A stretch of 64,000 bases of DNA from NCBI RefSeq assembly GCF_022869785.1, contig NZ_CP094997.1, positions 1,302,001-1,366,000 of the forward strand. Direction: 5' to 3'. The position numbers and the translations under genes were made by a program. Positions 55,441-64,000 of the stretch are shown in pieces. Every line of letters starts with the position of its first letter. The first letter of the stretch is position 1. The notes under the pieces were generated by a model that saw only the letters and a program-made list of their open reading frames with translations, searched no databases and was not told where the DNA came from. The DNA is from Dyadobacter chenwenxiniae. Its GTDB lineage: Bacteria; Bacteroidota; Bacteroidia; Cytophagales; Spirosomataceae.

Positions 55441-58400
55441 ATGAAAAAACCTAAGCCCAAACCAACCATGTGGTCCCCAAAACAACGATCGTTGCGCTAT
55501 CCGCTCGCGATGATGCTAGGGATGTCCCTCATTCAATCTCCCCAGAGCATTGCGCTCCCGTTTGCCCATCACGCCACCGCTGATGTGCTCCGCCTGGACC
55601 GGACTGTTACCGGTAAAGTAAAGGATGAAAGTGGCGAACCGCTCGTAGGCGTAACTGTTACCATTAAAGGTAACAATGCCATCGGTGCATCCACCGACAT
55701 GAACGGGGCCTTTTCACTGGCCATTCCCGACAACCTGGCCAGCAATGCCACGCTGGTATTCAGCTACATCGGTTACGCGCCTGTGGAAGCCGAATTAGGC
55801 CAGAAGACCGTTTTTGACATTGCCTTAACCTCGTCGTCCAATCAGTTGGAACAGGTCGTAGTCGTTGGTTATTCAGCCAAGAAGGTGAAATACCTGTCGA
55901 GTTCCGTCTCCACGATCAGCAACGAAAAACTGAGAGACGTTACATCCAATGAGCTTCCCAATTTGCTTCAGGGAAAGGCGCCGGGTGTGGTGGTTTCGAG
56001 CGCATCGGGCGATCCTACCAGCCCCGGACGTATATTAATCCGCGGTGCGGGAACAATTTCGGCCGGCACTTCGCCGCTGATCGTCGTGGATGGCAACATT
56101 GGCGGCAGTTATAACCCGGTGGATGTTGAAAACATTACTGTATTGAAAGATGTGGCTGCAACCGGTTTATACGGATCGCGCGCAGCAAATGGTGTTATCA
56201 TTGTCAATACCAAGATGGGAAAAGCCGGAAAGACTGAAATCAGTTTTGCCAATACCATGGGAATTGCCCAGGCTACGACGGGGAATTTTCATTTAATGAA
56301 TTCGCAGCAGTTGTATGATTTCCAGAGCACATTTTATCCGCGTGAAGCATCCGTTCTCCAGAACAATACAAATTGGTGGGAAGAAGCTTTCCGAACAGGA
56401 TTTGTGAATAACCACACTGTTTCGGCCTCTGGTGGAAGTGAGAAAACCACTTTCTACATTTCCGCCAATTATTACAGGGAGCAGGGAACACAGATCGAAA
56501 ATGATAAAACCGGCTATAACTTCCGCGCCAACCTGCAATCGCAGCTGACCCGGAAACTCGCGGCGAAAGTATTATTTAACGGCACATTCAATAAGGACAA
56601 TTATGCAAATAGCAATACTTTGTACGATGCCTATAACAACCTCCCGTTTGACCCGGCTTATGATGCTGAGGGCCAGCCGATAGATGCCAGGACATACCCG
56701 ACCTGGCTGGGGCGGGACCGCGAGAACTTCCTGCATTCCGTACAGTACAATTATGACAAAGCGCAGAGCCTGGGTGTAACGACCGACGTAAACCTGGATT
56801 ACGAACTGACTGATAAAATTACATTATCGTCATATAACCGGGTCAATTTTACAAATGGTCTGAGCGCAAGTTATAACGACAAACGCACCAAACAAGGGGG
56901 CGCCAATAGCGGTGAGCTCTATAATGGAACGTCGTATTCGAGCCGTTTGCTGACATCGAACCGCATTCGTTATTCGGAGGATTTTGGGAAGCATGGCCTT
57001 ACCTTGCTGGGAGTTGCCGAAGGCGAAACCACTTATTCGAGCAGCACCAGCGCGGCGGGCAAAGGTTTACCTCCTGGCCGAGACGTCATGTCGGTGGCAA
57101 CGGATATCCTTACCAATCCGACGGGGTTGAACGAACAGGTGGGTTTCCGCAAATTCCTGGGACAGGCAGATTATAACTTTGACAACAAGTATTTCCTCGT
57201 AGGTTCTTTTGTGAATGAATTTTCCTCTCTGTTTGGAAGAAACAATTCCACGGCCAACTTCTATCAATTGGGAGCATCCTGGATTTTGAGCAATGAAGCA
57301 TTTTTGAAAAACAACAAAACCCTGACATTCGCCAAACTCCGCGCAAGCAACGGAACGGTGGGCAATGCCGACGGGCTGAGTAATTTCGCTTCATTGGGCT
57401 TGTACACGATTTCTGCTGACGGATCTTACTCGGGGCTTCCGGGCGCAGCTCCGTCGCAGAAGGGAAATCCGGACCTGACCTGGGAAAAAATCAAATCATC
57501 GAACGTTGGTTTTGATCTGAGCTTTTTCAACCGCATCGATCTGGTTGTTGACGCGTATGTGAAAGAAGCCAGTGAGCTTTTGTATCGCAAACCATTGGCT
57601 GCAACAACGGGTTACAGCTACGTTTGGGTTAATGCAGGATCAATCCGCAACAAGGGAATTGAGTTTAGTCTGACATCGACCAACATTAAAGGCAAGGATT
57701 TCAGTTGGGAAACAAACCTGAATATGGCCTTCAACCGCAACAAAGTGCTGGAACTGAGCGATGGTTCGACGGTATTCAACTCAGGCGCGCGCCAGCCAAT
57801 CGCGGTGGGGCACAATATGGACGAATATAATTTGCCGATCTGGGCAGGTGTAAACCCCGAAAATGGTGATCCGCAATGGGAAAAAGTCGTTAAGGATGCA
57901 AACGGCAATATTACCAAAGAGCTTACGAGCACTTACAATCAGGCGCAAACGGCGGATTCACGTCAGTTTGCAGGAAAAACAGCCGCTCCGAAGTTCACCG
58001 GTGGGATTTCGAATACATTGTACTACAAAAATTTCACCGTATCCGCTTTCTTCAACTTTGTGTCCGGAAACTGGGTGTATAACGAGAGCCGCGTTTATTT
58101 CGATAACGACGGGCTGTACGAAAGTTATAACCAAATGGTGCTTGCCAAGGGATGGAGCCGCTGGGAAAAGCCGGGCGACGTTGTTACACATCCGAAACCA
58201 ATCGTTGGTGGTAACAAGGATTCCAATCAATCTTCTTCGCGTTACCTGGAAGACGGCAGTTACATCCGTCTGAGAAACGTGCGTGTGGGCTATTCGCTTC
58301 CCGATAATGTCTTGGGAAGAAGCGGTTTTTCGAGAGTTTCCGTATTCATCAGTGGTGATAACCTCTGGACTGGGACCAAGTTCTCCGGCCCGGATCCGGA

Positions 58401-58497
58401 AGTAACCTTAACACAGGTTGATTTAAGCTCGGGATTATCCAGCTTAAGATATCCAATCAGCAAAAAATATCTTATCGGGATCAACTTTTCATTCTAA
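55441..58497 (+). CDS. SusC/RagA-family TonB-linked outer membrane transporter (second locus)
   Basis: The ATG at 55441 gives 1018 residues; an upstream TTG in frame is less likely. A long basic leader with a hydrophobic part at about 20-40 is followed by a carboxypeptidase-like domain (VTGKVKDESGEPLVGVTVTI) and the linker EQVVVVGYSAKKVKYLSSSV. The plug has ITVLKDVAATGLYGSRAANG, and a barrel ends in KKYLIGINFSF. It pairs with the SusD gene four bases downstream. No hybrid regulator, anti-sigma factor or degradative enzyme is adjacent, so its ligand is unknown. Regulation may use the nested repeats upstream. Confidence 0.96.
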   Translation: MKKPKPKPTMWSPKQRSLRYPLAMMLGMSLIQSPQSIALPFAHHATADVLRLDRTVTGKVKDESGEPLVGVTVTIKGNNAIGASTDMNGAFSLAIPDNLASNATLVFSYIGYAPVEAELGQKTVFDIALTSSSNQLEQVVVVGYSAKKVKYLSSSVSTISNEKLRDVTSNELPNLLQGKAPGVVVSSASGDPTSPGRILIRGAGTISAGTSPLIVVDGNIGGSYNPVDVENITVLKDVAATGLYGSRAANGVIIVNTKMGKAGKTEISFANTMGIAQATTGNFHLMNSQQLYDFQSTFYPREASVLQNNTNWWEEAFRTGFVNNHTVSASGGSEKTTFYISANYYREQGTQIENDKTGYNFRANLQSQLTRKLAAKVLFNGTFNKDNYANSNTLYDAYNNLPFDPAYDAEGQPIDARTYPTWLGRDRENFLHSVQYNYDKAQSLGVTTDVNLDYELTDKITLSSYNRVNFTNGLSASYNDKRTKQGGANSGELYNGTSYSSRLLTSNRIRYSEDFGKHGLTLLGVAEGETTYSSSTSAAGKGLPPGRDVMSVATDILTNPTGLNEQVGFRKFLGQADYNFDNKYFLVGSFVNEFSSLFGRNNSTANFYQLGASWILSNEAFLKNNKTLTFAKLRASNGTVGNADGLSNFASLGLYTISADGSYSGLPGAAPSQKGNPDLTWEKIKSSNVGFDLSFFNRIDLVVDAYVKEASELLYRKPLAATTGYSYVWVNAGSIRNKGIEFSLTSTNIKGKDFSWETNLNMAFNRNKVLELSDGSTVFNSGARQPIAVGHNMDEYNLPIWAGVNPENGDPQWEKVVKDANGNITKELTSTYNQAQTADSRQFAGKTAAPKFTGGISNTLYYKNFTVSAFFNFVSGNWVYNESRVYFDNDGLYESYNQMVLAKGWSRWEKPGDVVTHPKPIVGGNKDSNQSSSRYLEDGSYIRLRNVRVGYSLPDNVLGRSGFSRVSVFISGDNLWTGTKFSGPDPEVTLTQVDLSSGLSSLRYPISKKYLIGINFSF

Positions 58498-58501
58498 TAT
58501 C

Positions 58502-60010
58502 ATGAGAAAATATTCAATACATAAATTACTGTTCATGGGTGTGCTGCTTTTCGGTACGGCATCGTGTGAAAAATACTACGAACCCACAACATCCATTGAT
58601 GAGGAATCGGCGCTCACCAATGCCGGTGACGTGGAAACAGCCACCATTGGGACTTATGCAGTGTTACTGAACGCTGCTTATGTGCGCAGCGTGCATTTCC
58701 TCATGGAATATCCCAGTGACGAAATTGCGCAGGGACAATCGTCCGGTGATGACCTCACGCGCGCATATCGTTACACGCATATCAACACCTCGGGGCATGC
58801 CACCAACTTCTGGGGGCAGGCTTACAAGGTGATTGCGGCGGCGAATAAAATCATTGCCTATGTCCCCGACGAGTCGTCTGTGATTTTGCGCCAGCTCAAA
58901 GGGGAAAATCTTTACCTGAGAGCCATGATGCATTTCAACCTCGTGCGCGTTTTCGGGCGTCCCTATACGCAGCAAAGTGGTAGTAATCCAGGCGTTCCGC
59001 TGCTGATGGACGGAATGAGCGACGATGCAATCAACAGCATTACCCGCAGTTCGGTGAAGGAAGTTTATGACTCGGTCATCCAGGATCTGATCAAGGCTGC
59101 GGATTTAATGTCTGAGAACAAGTCCAATTCCTTTGCCTCGAAAGAAGTTGCGCAGGCACTTCTTTCGCGTGTATATTTGTACAAAGGCGAGAATGAAAAT
59201 GCAATCAAATATGCCGATCTGGTGATCAAATCGGGACGCTACAAGCTTGTTCAGGGCGGGGAATTCAGCAGTTATTTCAAAACAGCGCCTGCAAGTAACC
59301 AGGAAACGATTTTTGCAATCCGTCACACCAAAGTGCAGGACCGGGGATTCTCTGCTATCGGTTCTATGTATTTCAGCGCCAATGCTTCTGGGACTGCCGA
59401 GGGCCAGGGTGTGAGCGGTTGGGCTGAGATTTATGCTTCAAAGAAATATTTTGATTTTCTGACCAAAAATCCAGCCGACCTGAGGAGCAACTTTATTTCT
59501 CCTTACACAATTAACGGCGTCCTGCAGTATAATTTGAAGTTGTCGCCCTCGACGCCGATGTACTACATCAATAAATACTCCATGCAGGAAGGCGTGATCA
59601 ATCTGAGCTCTCCGGTCTATCTGCGCCTTGCAGAAATGCACCTGATCCGCGCAGAGGCTAACGCAAAAATGGGCAAGATGGCGGCAGCATTGGAAGATGT
59701 GAACCTGCTTCGCCAGCGCGCAGGCCTGTCAGGAAACCAACTTTACACCGTTGGAAACCTGGGAACGAAAACCGTCCTGGATGTGGTCATGGAAGAACGC
59801 TGGCTGGAACTTGCGTTTGAAGGACACCGTTCGTATGATTTGTTCCGCAATAACTTGCCTATGGAAAGGAATTACCCGGGCACACATTCATTGAACAATA
59901 CGCCTACAACCAACATTACACAGAAGGTTTTACCAACCGACGCCCGCATTATTTTCTTTATACCACAAGCGGAAATCGACCGAAATCCGAAACTGACGCA
60001 GAACCCATAA
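58502..60010 (+). CDS. SusD/RagB-family outer membrane lipoprotein (second locus)
   Basis: The 502-residue protein has a lipoprotein signal (MGVLLFGTASC, Cys22). The helical SusD body follows, with landmarks ENLYLRAMMHFNLVRVFGRP (interaction helix), SKEVAQALLSRVYLYKGENE and the C-terminal LRLAEMHLIRAEANAKMGKM. The ending VMEERWLELAFEGHRSYDLF is characteristic of the family. It is four bases downstream of its SusC partner and therefore tightly co-transcribed and co-translated. The ligand is unknown. The operon ends at a strong hairpin 20 bases past the stop. Confidence 0.95.
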   Translation: MRKYSIHKLLFMGVLLFGTASCEKYYEPTTSIDEESALTNAGDVETATIGTYAVLLNAAYVRSVHFLMEYPSDEIAQGQSSGDDLTRAYRYTHINTSGHATNFWGQAYKVIAAANKIIAYVPDESSVILRQLKGENLYLRAMMHFNLVRVFGRPYTQQSGSNPGVPLLMDGMSDDAINSITRSSVKEVYDSVIQDLIKAADLMSENKSNSFASKEVAQALLSRVYLYKGENENAIKYADLVIKSGRYKLVQGGEFSSYFKTAPASNQETIFAIRHTKVQDRGFSAIGSMYFSANASGTAEGQGVSGWAEIYASKKYFDFLTKNPADLRSNFISPYTINGVLQYNLKLSPSTPMYYINKYSMQEGVINLSSPVYLRLAEMHLIRAEANAKMGKMAAALEDVNLLRQRAGLSGNQLYTVGNLGTKTVLDVVMEERWLELAFEGHRSYDLFRNNLPMERNYPGTHSLNNTPTTNITQKVLPTDARIIFFIPQAEIDRNPKLTQNP

Positions 60011-60030
60011 GTTGGGATGTATTACAACCT

Positions 60031-60068
60031 AAAAAAGGTGGCGCAGGGATTTCCTGGCCACCTTTTTT
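60031..60068. terminator. Hairpin terminator after the second SusC/SusD pair
   Basis: Arms AAAAAAGGTGGC and GCCACCTTTTTT pair perfectly over 12 bp, and inner CAGG/CCTG bases extend the stem. It ends in a T run and starts with an A run, so it may serve both directions, with the leftward TonB-dependent barrel gene ending at 60179. Confidence 0.9.
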
Positions 60069-60178
60069 CATGGATACGCTGTAAAGTTCGCCTGCCCCTT
60101 ACTGCGATATACTTTTAAATGGGATCATTGCCTTGCACGAGAGGATAAGCCGTTTTATGAAAAAACTATTCAAGCTCC

Positions 60179-62599
60179 TTAACCTCCCTTGATCCGGTTC
60201 AATTCCTCTTCCGAGCCGGTACGGCGGTTGCGGGCAGCATTGATTTCTTTGCTTCCGAAACGGTAATTAAAATTCACTTTAAGCATCTGCCCCTCAAACC
60301 GGAAACGAAGATTGGTTTTAATGCCAGCATATTCAGACTCATATCCGCCTCTTGCCGTGTGGAAAATGTCGCTGAATGATACTTTTAATGTCGCATTGCT
60401 TTTCCAGAATTTTTTCTGAACACCTGCATCCATCATGCCCATTGCCCAGTTGTAGTCAATGCGGCGGTAAGGCGAGTTGTACCAGCCTGTTAGTTCCAGT
60501 GTCCAGTCGTTTTTCAACTTGAAAGTGCTCTGGCCGTTCATATTGAATGCCGTTGTGCTGTTGTTGATAATCAGTCCATTATCCAGCGCAGCCTTCCAGA
60601 TGTTGTGATAGCCGCTGATGTTGAAATAAACGTCCCACCATTTGGTAACAGCAGTTGTAATGCTCACGTCCAGGTTGAAACCTTGTGAATGATCCAGATT
60701 TTGCGTGATGAAATAAGTGCGGCTGCTGTCGTACGGGATCCGAAGGCCTACCACCGGAAACCGCGTTCTTCTGTAACCCAGCGAAGTGGTCAGTTTGGCT
60801 TTGTAAACATGGGTTAGTTTGAAGCTGTTTGCATATTCGGGTTTTAAAAACGGATTGCCTTTGGAATAAACCAATTCATCGATACGGTATTCAAACGGAT
60901 TCAGGTTTTGGTAGCTCGGGCGATTGATCCTCCTGCTGTAATTTAAATTCCAGTTGTGGTTTTTAGAAGCTTTAAATGAGAGCGCGCCGCTTGGGAAAAA
61001 GTTAAGATATGTTGTATCAACCTTGTCCAGATCATTGTGCTTGAAGCTCGTCAGGTCGCCCAGTGATTTGGTATGCTCGGCCCGGACGCCTGCCTGTAAA
61101 TCCCATTTTTTACCCAGGGGAACATTGTAGTTGAGATATGCCGCATAAACACGCTCAGTGTATTTGAACCGGTTACTGCGGTTTGTATCAATGACCTCGA
61201 CATTGCTGATCACATTGAAAAAGTCGAAAGTATTATCCGACCTGACATCCGATAATTTGAAGCCATAGCCCAGTTTTCCCTTCTGCACACGTTGTTCATA
61301 ATCGGCCTTGAAGGACCGGATCGTAATGTCGACGGGCGTTTTGCTTACGTAATTTCGTTCCAGCGGTTCCTTATTGTCTGCGCTGAAAAAATACTTATTG
61401 GGCTGATAACTTATTCCCCGCGACACAAACCGGCCAAAATCCGCATCCACATTGAGCTCGTGACCGGTGGTGTCTGCATAATGGTAATTGAGGTTGACAT
61501 TCAGGTTTTTATTTCTTTCGGGATTAGAGGTCTGGGAAAATAGCGTCAGCGAGTCGGTTTGCAGATTATTCCTTTTGCTGATGAATGTTTCACTTTTTCC
61601 GCCACCATTGTGGTTACTGATCCGGCCATCGACACTGAATCCGAGGGTGTTTTTTGAATTGATAAAATAATCCGCTCCGACCTTCGCACTGTGCGTGGTG
61701 TCGCGCCAGATTCCTTGCCATAGCTTATTGTATGCCACATTATTCAGGACCTGGTCGTCGTAGGTTGTATTGCGCCAGGCGCCCTGGTTAAAGCCATAGG
61801 AGCCAAAGACATTGAATTTCTTGTCGCGGTGATTCAGGTTCAGGGAAGCATTGTACTTGGGTGTTATGCCAAACATCGCGCCCAGGCTCAGATTTCCATT
61901 CGTGCCCAACTTCACATTTTTCTTTAAGCGAATGTTGATGATGCCCAGATCGCCAGCCGCATCATATTTAGCTGATGGATTGGTGATAATTTCAATAGCC
62001 TCTATATCAGCCGAATTCATACTCTTCAACGTCGACGCAAGGTCTTTTCCGCTCATTGGCGAGGGTCTGCCGTCGATATAAATCCGCACGCCCGTTTTTC
62101 CTTTTACCAGAATGTTCTCGTCTTTATCAACCTGGACGCCTGGTGATTTTTGTAATAATTCCAATGCATTTGAGCCCGTTGCGTTAATGCTGCCTTCAAT
62201 GTTGAAGACCAGCCTGTCGCTTTTGACCTCAATGAGTGGCTTGGCAGCGGTTACCTTTACTTCATTCAGCTGCTGTGCTTCCGCGAGTAACTTGAAAACC
62301 GGGAAGTTGACATCCGCGGCCGTGACGGCAAATTCCGGGGATTGGAACGGCTTGCTACCGACAGCCGAAATACGCAGAAAATACTTCCCTGCATGAATGC
62401 CGGAGATTTTAAATGTGCCGGCATCATCGGCCACATCTGCTTTTACCAACGAAGAATCGAGTGATTTGTTAACTGAAACAGCCGCAAACGGAACCGGCTC
62501 GTTCTGCTGATTTTTAACAGTTCCGCTGACCAGAAAACTTTGAGAATAGGTGTAAAATGGAAAAAGCAGGATAAATGTGATCCGTAAAATTTTTTTCAT
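60179..62599 (-). CDS. TonB-dependent receptor-like outer membrane barrel (OMP_b-brl_3 type)
   Basis: I use the ATG at 62599 (806 residues, signal MKKILRITFILLFPFYTYSQ); an in-frame ATG at 62611 adds four residues. A carboxypeptidase-like domain (VSGTVKNQQNEPVPFAAVSV) precedes a plug with GSNALELLQKSPGVQVDKDE and VRIYIDGRPSPMSGKDLAST. A long barrel ends near KVNFNYRFGSKE, followed by a short polar tail. The IDGRPSPM and SADIEAIEII phrases are typical of the outer membrane beta-barrel family whose ligands are mostly unknown. It is monocistronic and convergent with the second SusC/SusD operon. Confidence 0.92.
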   Translation of the reverse strand: MKKILRITFILLFPFYTYSQSFLVSGTVKNQQNEPVPFAAVSVNKSLDSSLVKADVADDAGTFKISGIHAGKYFLRISAVGSKPFQSPEFAVTAADVNFPVFKLLAEAQQLNEVKVTAAKPLIEVKSDRLVFNIEGSINATGSNALELLQKSPGVQVDKDENILVKGKTGVRIYIDGRPSPMSGKDLASTLKSMNSADIEAIEIITNPSAKYDAAGDLGIINIRLKKNVKLGTNGNLSLGAMFGITPKYNASLNLNHRDKKFNVFGSYGFNQGAWRNTTYDDQVLNNVAYNKLWQGIWRDTTHSAKVGADYFINSKNTLGFSVDGRISNHNGGGKSETFISKRNNLQTDSLTLFSQTSNPERNKNLNVNLNYHYADTTGHELNVDADFGRFVSRGISYQPNKYFFSADNKEPLERNYVSKTPVDITIRSFKADYEQRVQKGKLGYGFKLSDVRSDNTFDFFNVISNVEVIDTNRSNRFKYTERVYAAYLNYNVPLGKKWDLQAGVRAEHTKSLGDLTSFKHNDLDKVDTTYLNFFPSGALSFKASKNHNWNLNYSRRINRPSYQNLNPFEYRIDELVYSKGNPFLKPEYANSFKLTHVYKAKLTTSLGYRRTRFPVVGLRIPYDSSRTYFITQNLDHSQGFNLDVSITTAVTKWWDVYFNISGYHNIWKAALDNGLIINNSTTAFNMNGQSTFKLKNDWTLELTGWYNSPYRRIDYNWAMGMMDAGVQKKFWKSNATLKVSFSDIFHTARGGYESEYAGIKTNLRFRFEGQMLKVNFNYRFGSKEINAARNRRTGSEEELNRIKGG

Positions 62600-62791
62600 A
62601 AATAGGTTCATGGCTAATGTCTTCCTTAAAGGGACAGAAAAGCATAGAAAAGTTGCATGCAGTGCATCAAAATTTTATTTGGTTGGGGCAGTCAGGTAAG
62701 TTCCCGGCGAATGCAAGGAGATCATTGGTGTCCCAACCTTTTGGAAAAGATCAGTGTCTTTTGAAGAACCTGAACATGTAACCGTCTGCTT

Positions 62792-64000
62792 ATGAAACGT
62801 TTCCTTTTCTTCCTCGTTTCACTCTCTTTCTGGGTCGCTTGCAAAGAAGAAGCGGTGGATCCATCCGTGCGCGTGAGGCCGGTTCGTTTGAAAATCGTGG
62901 TAAAAGACGGGGTTTATAAGCTTAACTGGGAGGAAATTCGGTTTATCTGCATTACATCGCCCTGTCCCGGCGATGCGGACGTGGAAGCCGAAGCGTATGA
63001 AGTGCATATCGCCACTGAGGAGCTGGGAGAATTCCAAATCTTTCGGACGCTCAGCGCTGACCAGAAATCGGTTGACGTTCCATTGGTCGGTCGGAAAGAG
63101 CAATTGGTGGCGCGCATTGTTTCAAAAGTCAAAGGCGCACCACCCGTGAATTCCAATACAGTGATGGCGACAAATGGTTCTCTGTCCCAATCGGCACATT
63201 ATCCTGGATTTGGTGATTCGGAGTATGTGATCGGGGGAGATGTGACGCCGGATGGAAAGCGGGCCAGCTATAACGAGTTGATCCAGGAAAAGCCAGGCGA
63301 ATATACTGCGCGGCTTTATTGGGCTGAATTGGAAAACGAACGCCCCGTTACTGCAAAACTGGCAGACAGGCTGGGCGGCATAGCCCAATTCTCAACAGAT
63401 GGAAAGCAGCTTGCCTATATTTCCGGAACGGGAAATGAAATAAGCATTTACAATATCGCATCCGGACAAAAGAGAACAATTCCGGTTGGAAATGCTGGCG
63501 GAATATATGGCCTGGACTGGTCGCCCGATGGAAAGTGGCTTGCCTTTACGACTGTTTCCGACGTTGAGACTCGTTTGTGGAAAATCGCTGCATCGGGCGG
63601 TTCGCCGGTTCCCCTCACGCCACCTATGCCTGTTCGCGAGGCTAATTACATTCGGCAGACTGATATCAGCTGGTCGCCCGACGGGCAGTCTATTGCCGCG
63701 TCGCGCATTCGTAGTGAGGCTGGCCAAAAACTATGGCGGGTTGCGGTTTCGCTTTATTCCCCCGAAGGAAGCGGTGAGATTAAATATTTTGAAACACAAC
63801 CTGGCTGGATTGATACAAATCCGACATTTTCTCCGGACGGAAAACAACTGGCTTTTCTCAGCACAAGAACTGACTCATCGGCAATGTCTTACAGTCTTTG
63901 GGTGCGCAATGTAGCAACTGGTAAGGCGCGTCGTATTGAACTTTTGCCGGACCTGATCCCGTCGGTGGATTATGTGCCGCGCTGGGTGGGGAATGAAAGG
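62792..64000 (+). CDS. PD40/TolB-like propeller lipoprotein, 3' end outside window
   Basis: The frame is open from the ATG at 62792 to the right edge (403 codons). A lipoprotein-like signal (MKRFLFFLVSLSFWVACKEE, Cys17) is followed by a small beta domain (about 25-115) and then repeats typical of WD40-like PD40 blades: YVIGGDVTPDGKRASYNE, IAQFSTDGKQLAYISG, GLDWSPDGKWLAFTT, DISWSPDGQSIAAS and NPTFSPDGKQLAFLS. These build a TolB-like six-bladed propeller that usually binds proteins or peptidoglycan fragments at the envelope. The lipobox is slightly atypical (tryptophan at -3). The end is missing and the binding partner is unknown. It is divergent from the TonB-dependent barrel gene. Confidence 0.88.
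   Translation, partial: MKRFLFFLVSLSFWVACKEEAVDPSVRVRPVRLKIVVKDGVYKLNWEEIRFICITSPCPGDADVEAEAYEVHIATEELGEFQIFRTLSADQKSVDVPLVGRKEQLVARIVSKVKGAPPVNSNTVMATNGSLSQSAHYPGFGDSEYVIGGDVTPDGKRASYNELIQEKPGEYTARLYWAELENERPVTAKLADRLGGIAQFSTDGKQLAYISGTGNEISIYNIASGQKRTIPVGNAGGIYGLDWSPDGKWLAFTTVSDVETRLWKIAASGGSPVPLTPPMPVREANYIRQTDISWSPDGQSIAASRIRSEAGQKLWRVAVSLYSPEGSGEIKYFETQPGWIDTNPTFSPDGKQLAFLSTRTDSSAMSYSLWVRNVATGKARRIELLPDLIPSVDYVPRWVGNER

Overview
The window looks like chromosome of a Bacteroidota bacterium of the Cytophagales/Spirosomataceae type. Dyadobacter is my best guess, but that is a guess from gene style only. The signs are two SusC/SusD pairs, two hybrid two-component systems with propeller sensors, TonB receptors with N-terminal carboxypeptidase-like domains, an outer-membrane-barrel-rich gene content, Bacteroidota-type promoter boxes (TTTG...TAnnTTTG) and roughly balanced base composition. 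I see no tRNA, rRNA, insertion sequence, phage gene or CRISPR array. The genes are intact and densely packed, except for one broken dehydrogenase.

Region 1 (1-7.5 kb): a partial HlyD adaptor overlaps an ABC-type membrane domain that lacks its ATPase. A Crp/Fnr regulator follows, whose start codon abuts a 5'-truncated SDR dehydrogenase. Then come an astacin-family lipoprotein protease with a propeller-like tail, small envelope proteins and a 2H phosphoesterase. Region 2 (7.7-13.9 kb): a Tat-exported phosphocholine-type phospholipase C stands divergent to a two-gene operon, a DUF2079 membrane glycosyltransferase overlapping a methyltransferase-GT2 fusion. An outer membrane barrel gene converges on it.

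Region 3 (14-29 kb): a carbohydrate/glycoside utilisation locus. SusC, SusD and a cytochrome c-PA14-sugar dehydrogenase fusion form one leftward operon. A hybrid two-component regulator is transcribed away from it, and a 21-bp-spaced direct repeat lies in the shared control region. A membrane dipeptidase and an unknown Tat protein follow.

Region 4 (29-35 kb): an iron/siderophore-type module with a low-complexity secreted protein, a small three-cysteine membrane protein, a TonB siderophore receptor, a PepSY membrane protein and a YahK-like zinc alcohol dehydrogenase. Region 5 (34.9-46 kb): an FAD-Rieske oxidoreductase, a lipoprotein sorbosone dehydrogenase, a second hybrid two-component regulator without SusC/D, a small secreted protein, a methyltransferase and a MacB/FtsX-type permease.

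Region 6 (46.4-55.2 kb): a complete high-affinity potassium uptake operon. It has a 27-residue membrane microprotein, kdpF (25 residues), kdpA, kdpB, kdpC, a porin, a short KdpD (KdpD + USP domains only) and a separate HAMP-PAS histidine kinase. No KdpE response regulator is present here. Region 7 (55.4-64 kb): a second SusC/SusD pair preceded by nested inverted repeats, a convergent TonB-dependent barrel, and a partial PD40 propeller lipoprotein running off the right edge.
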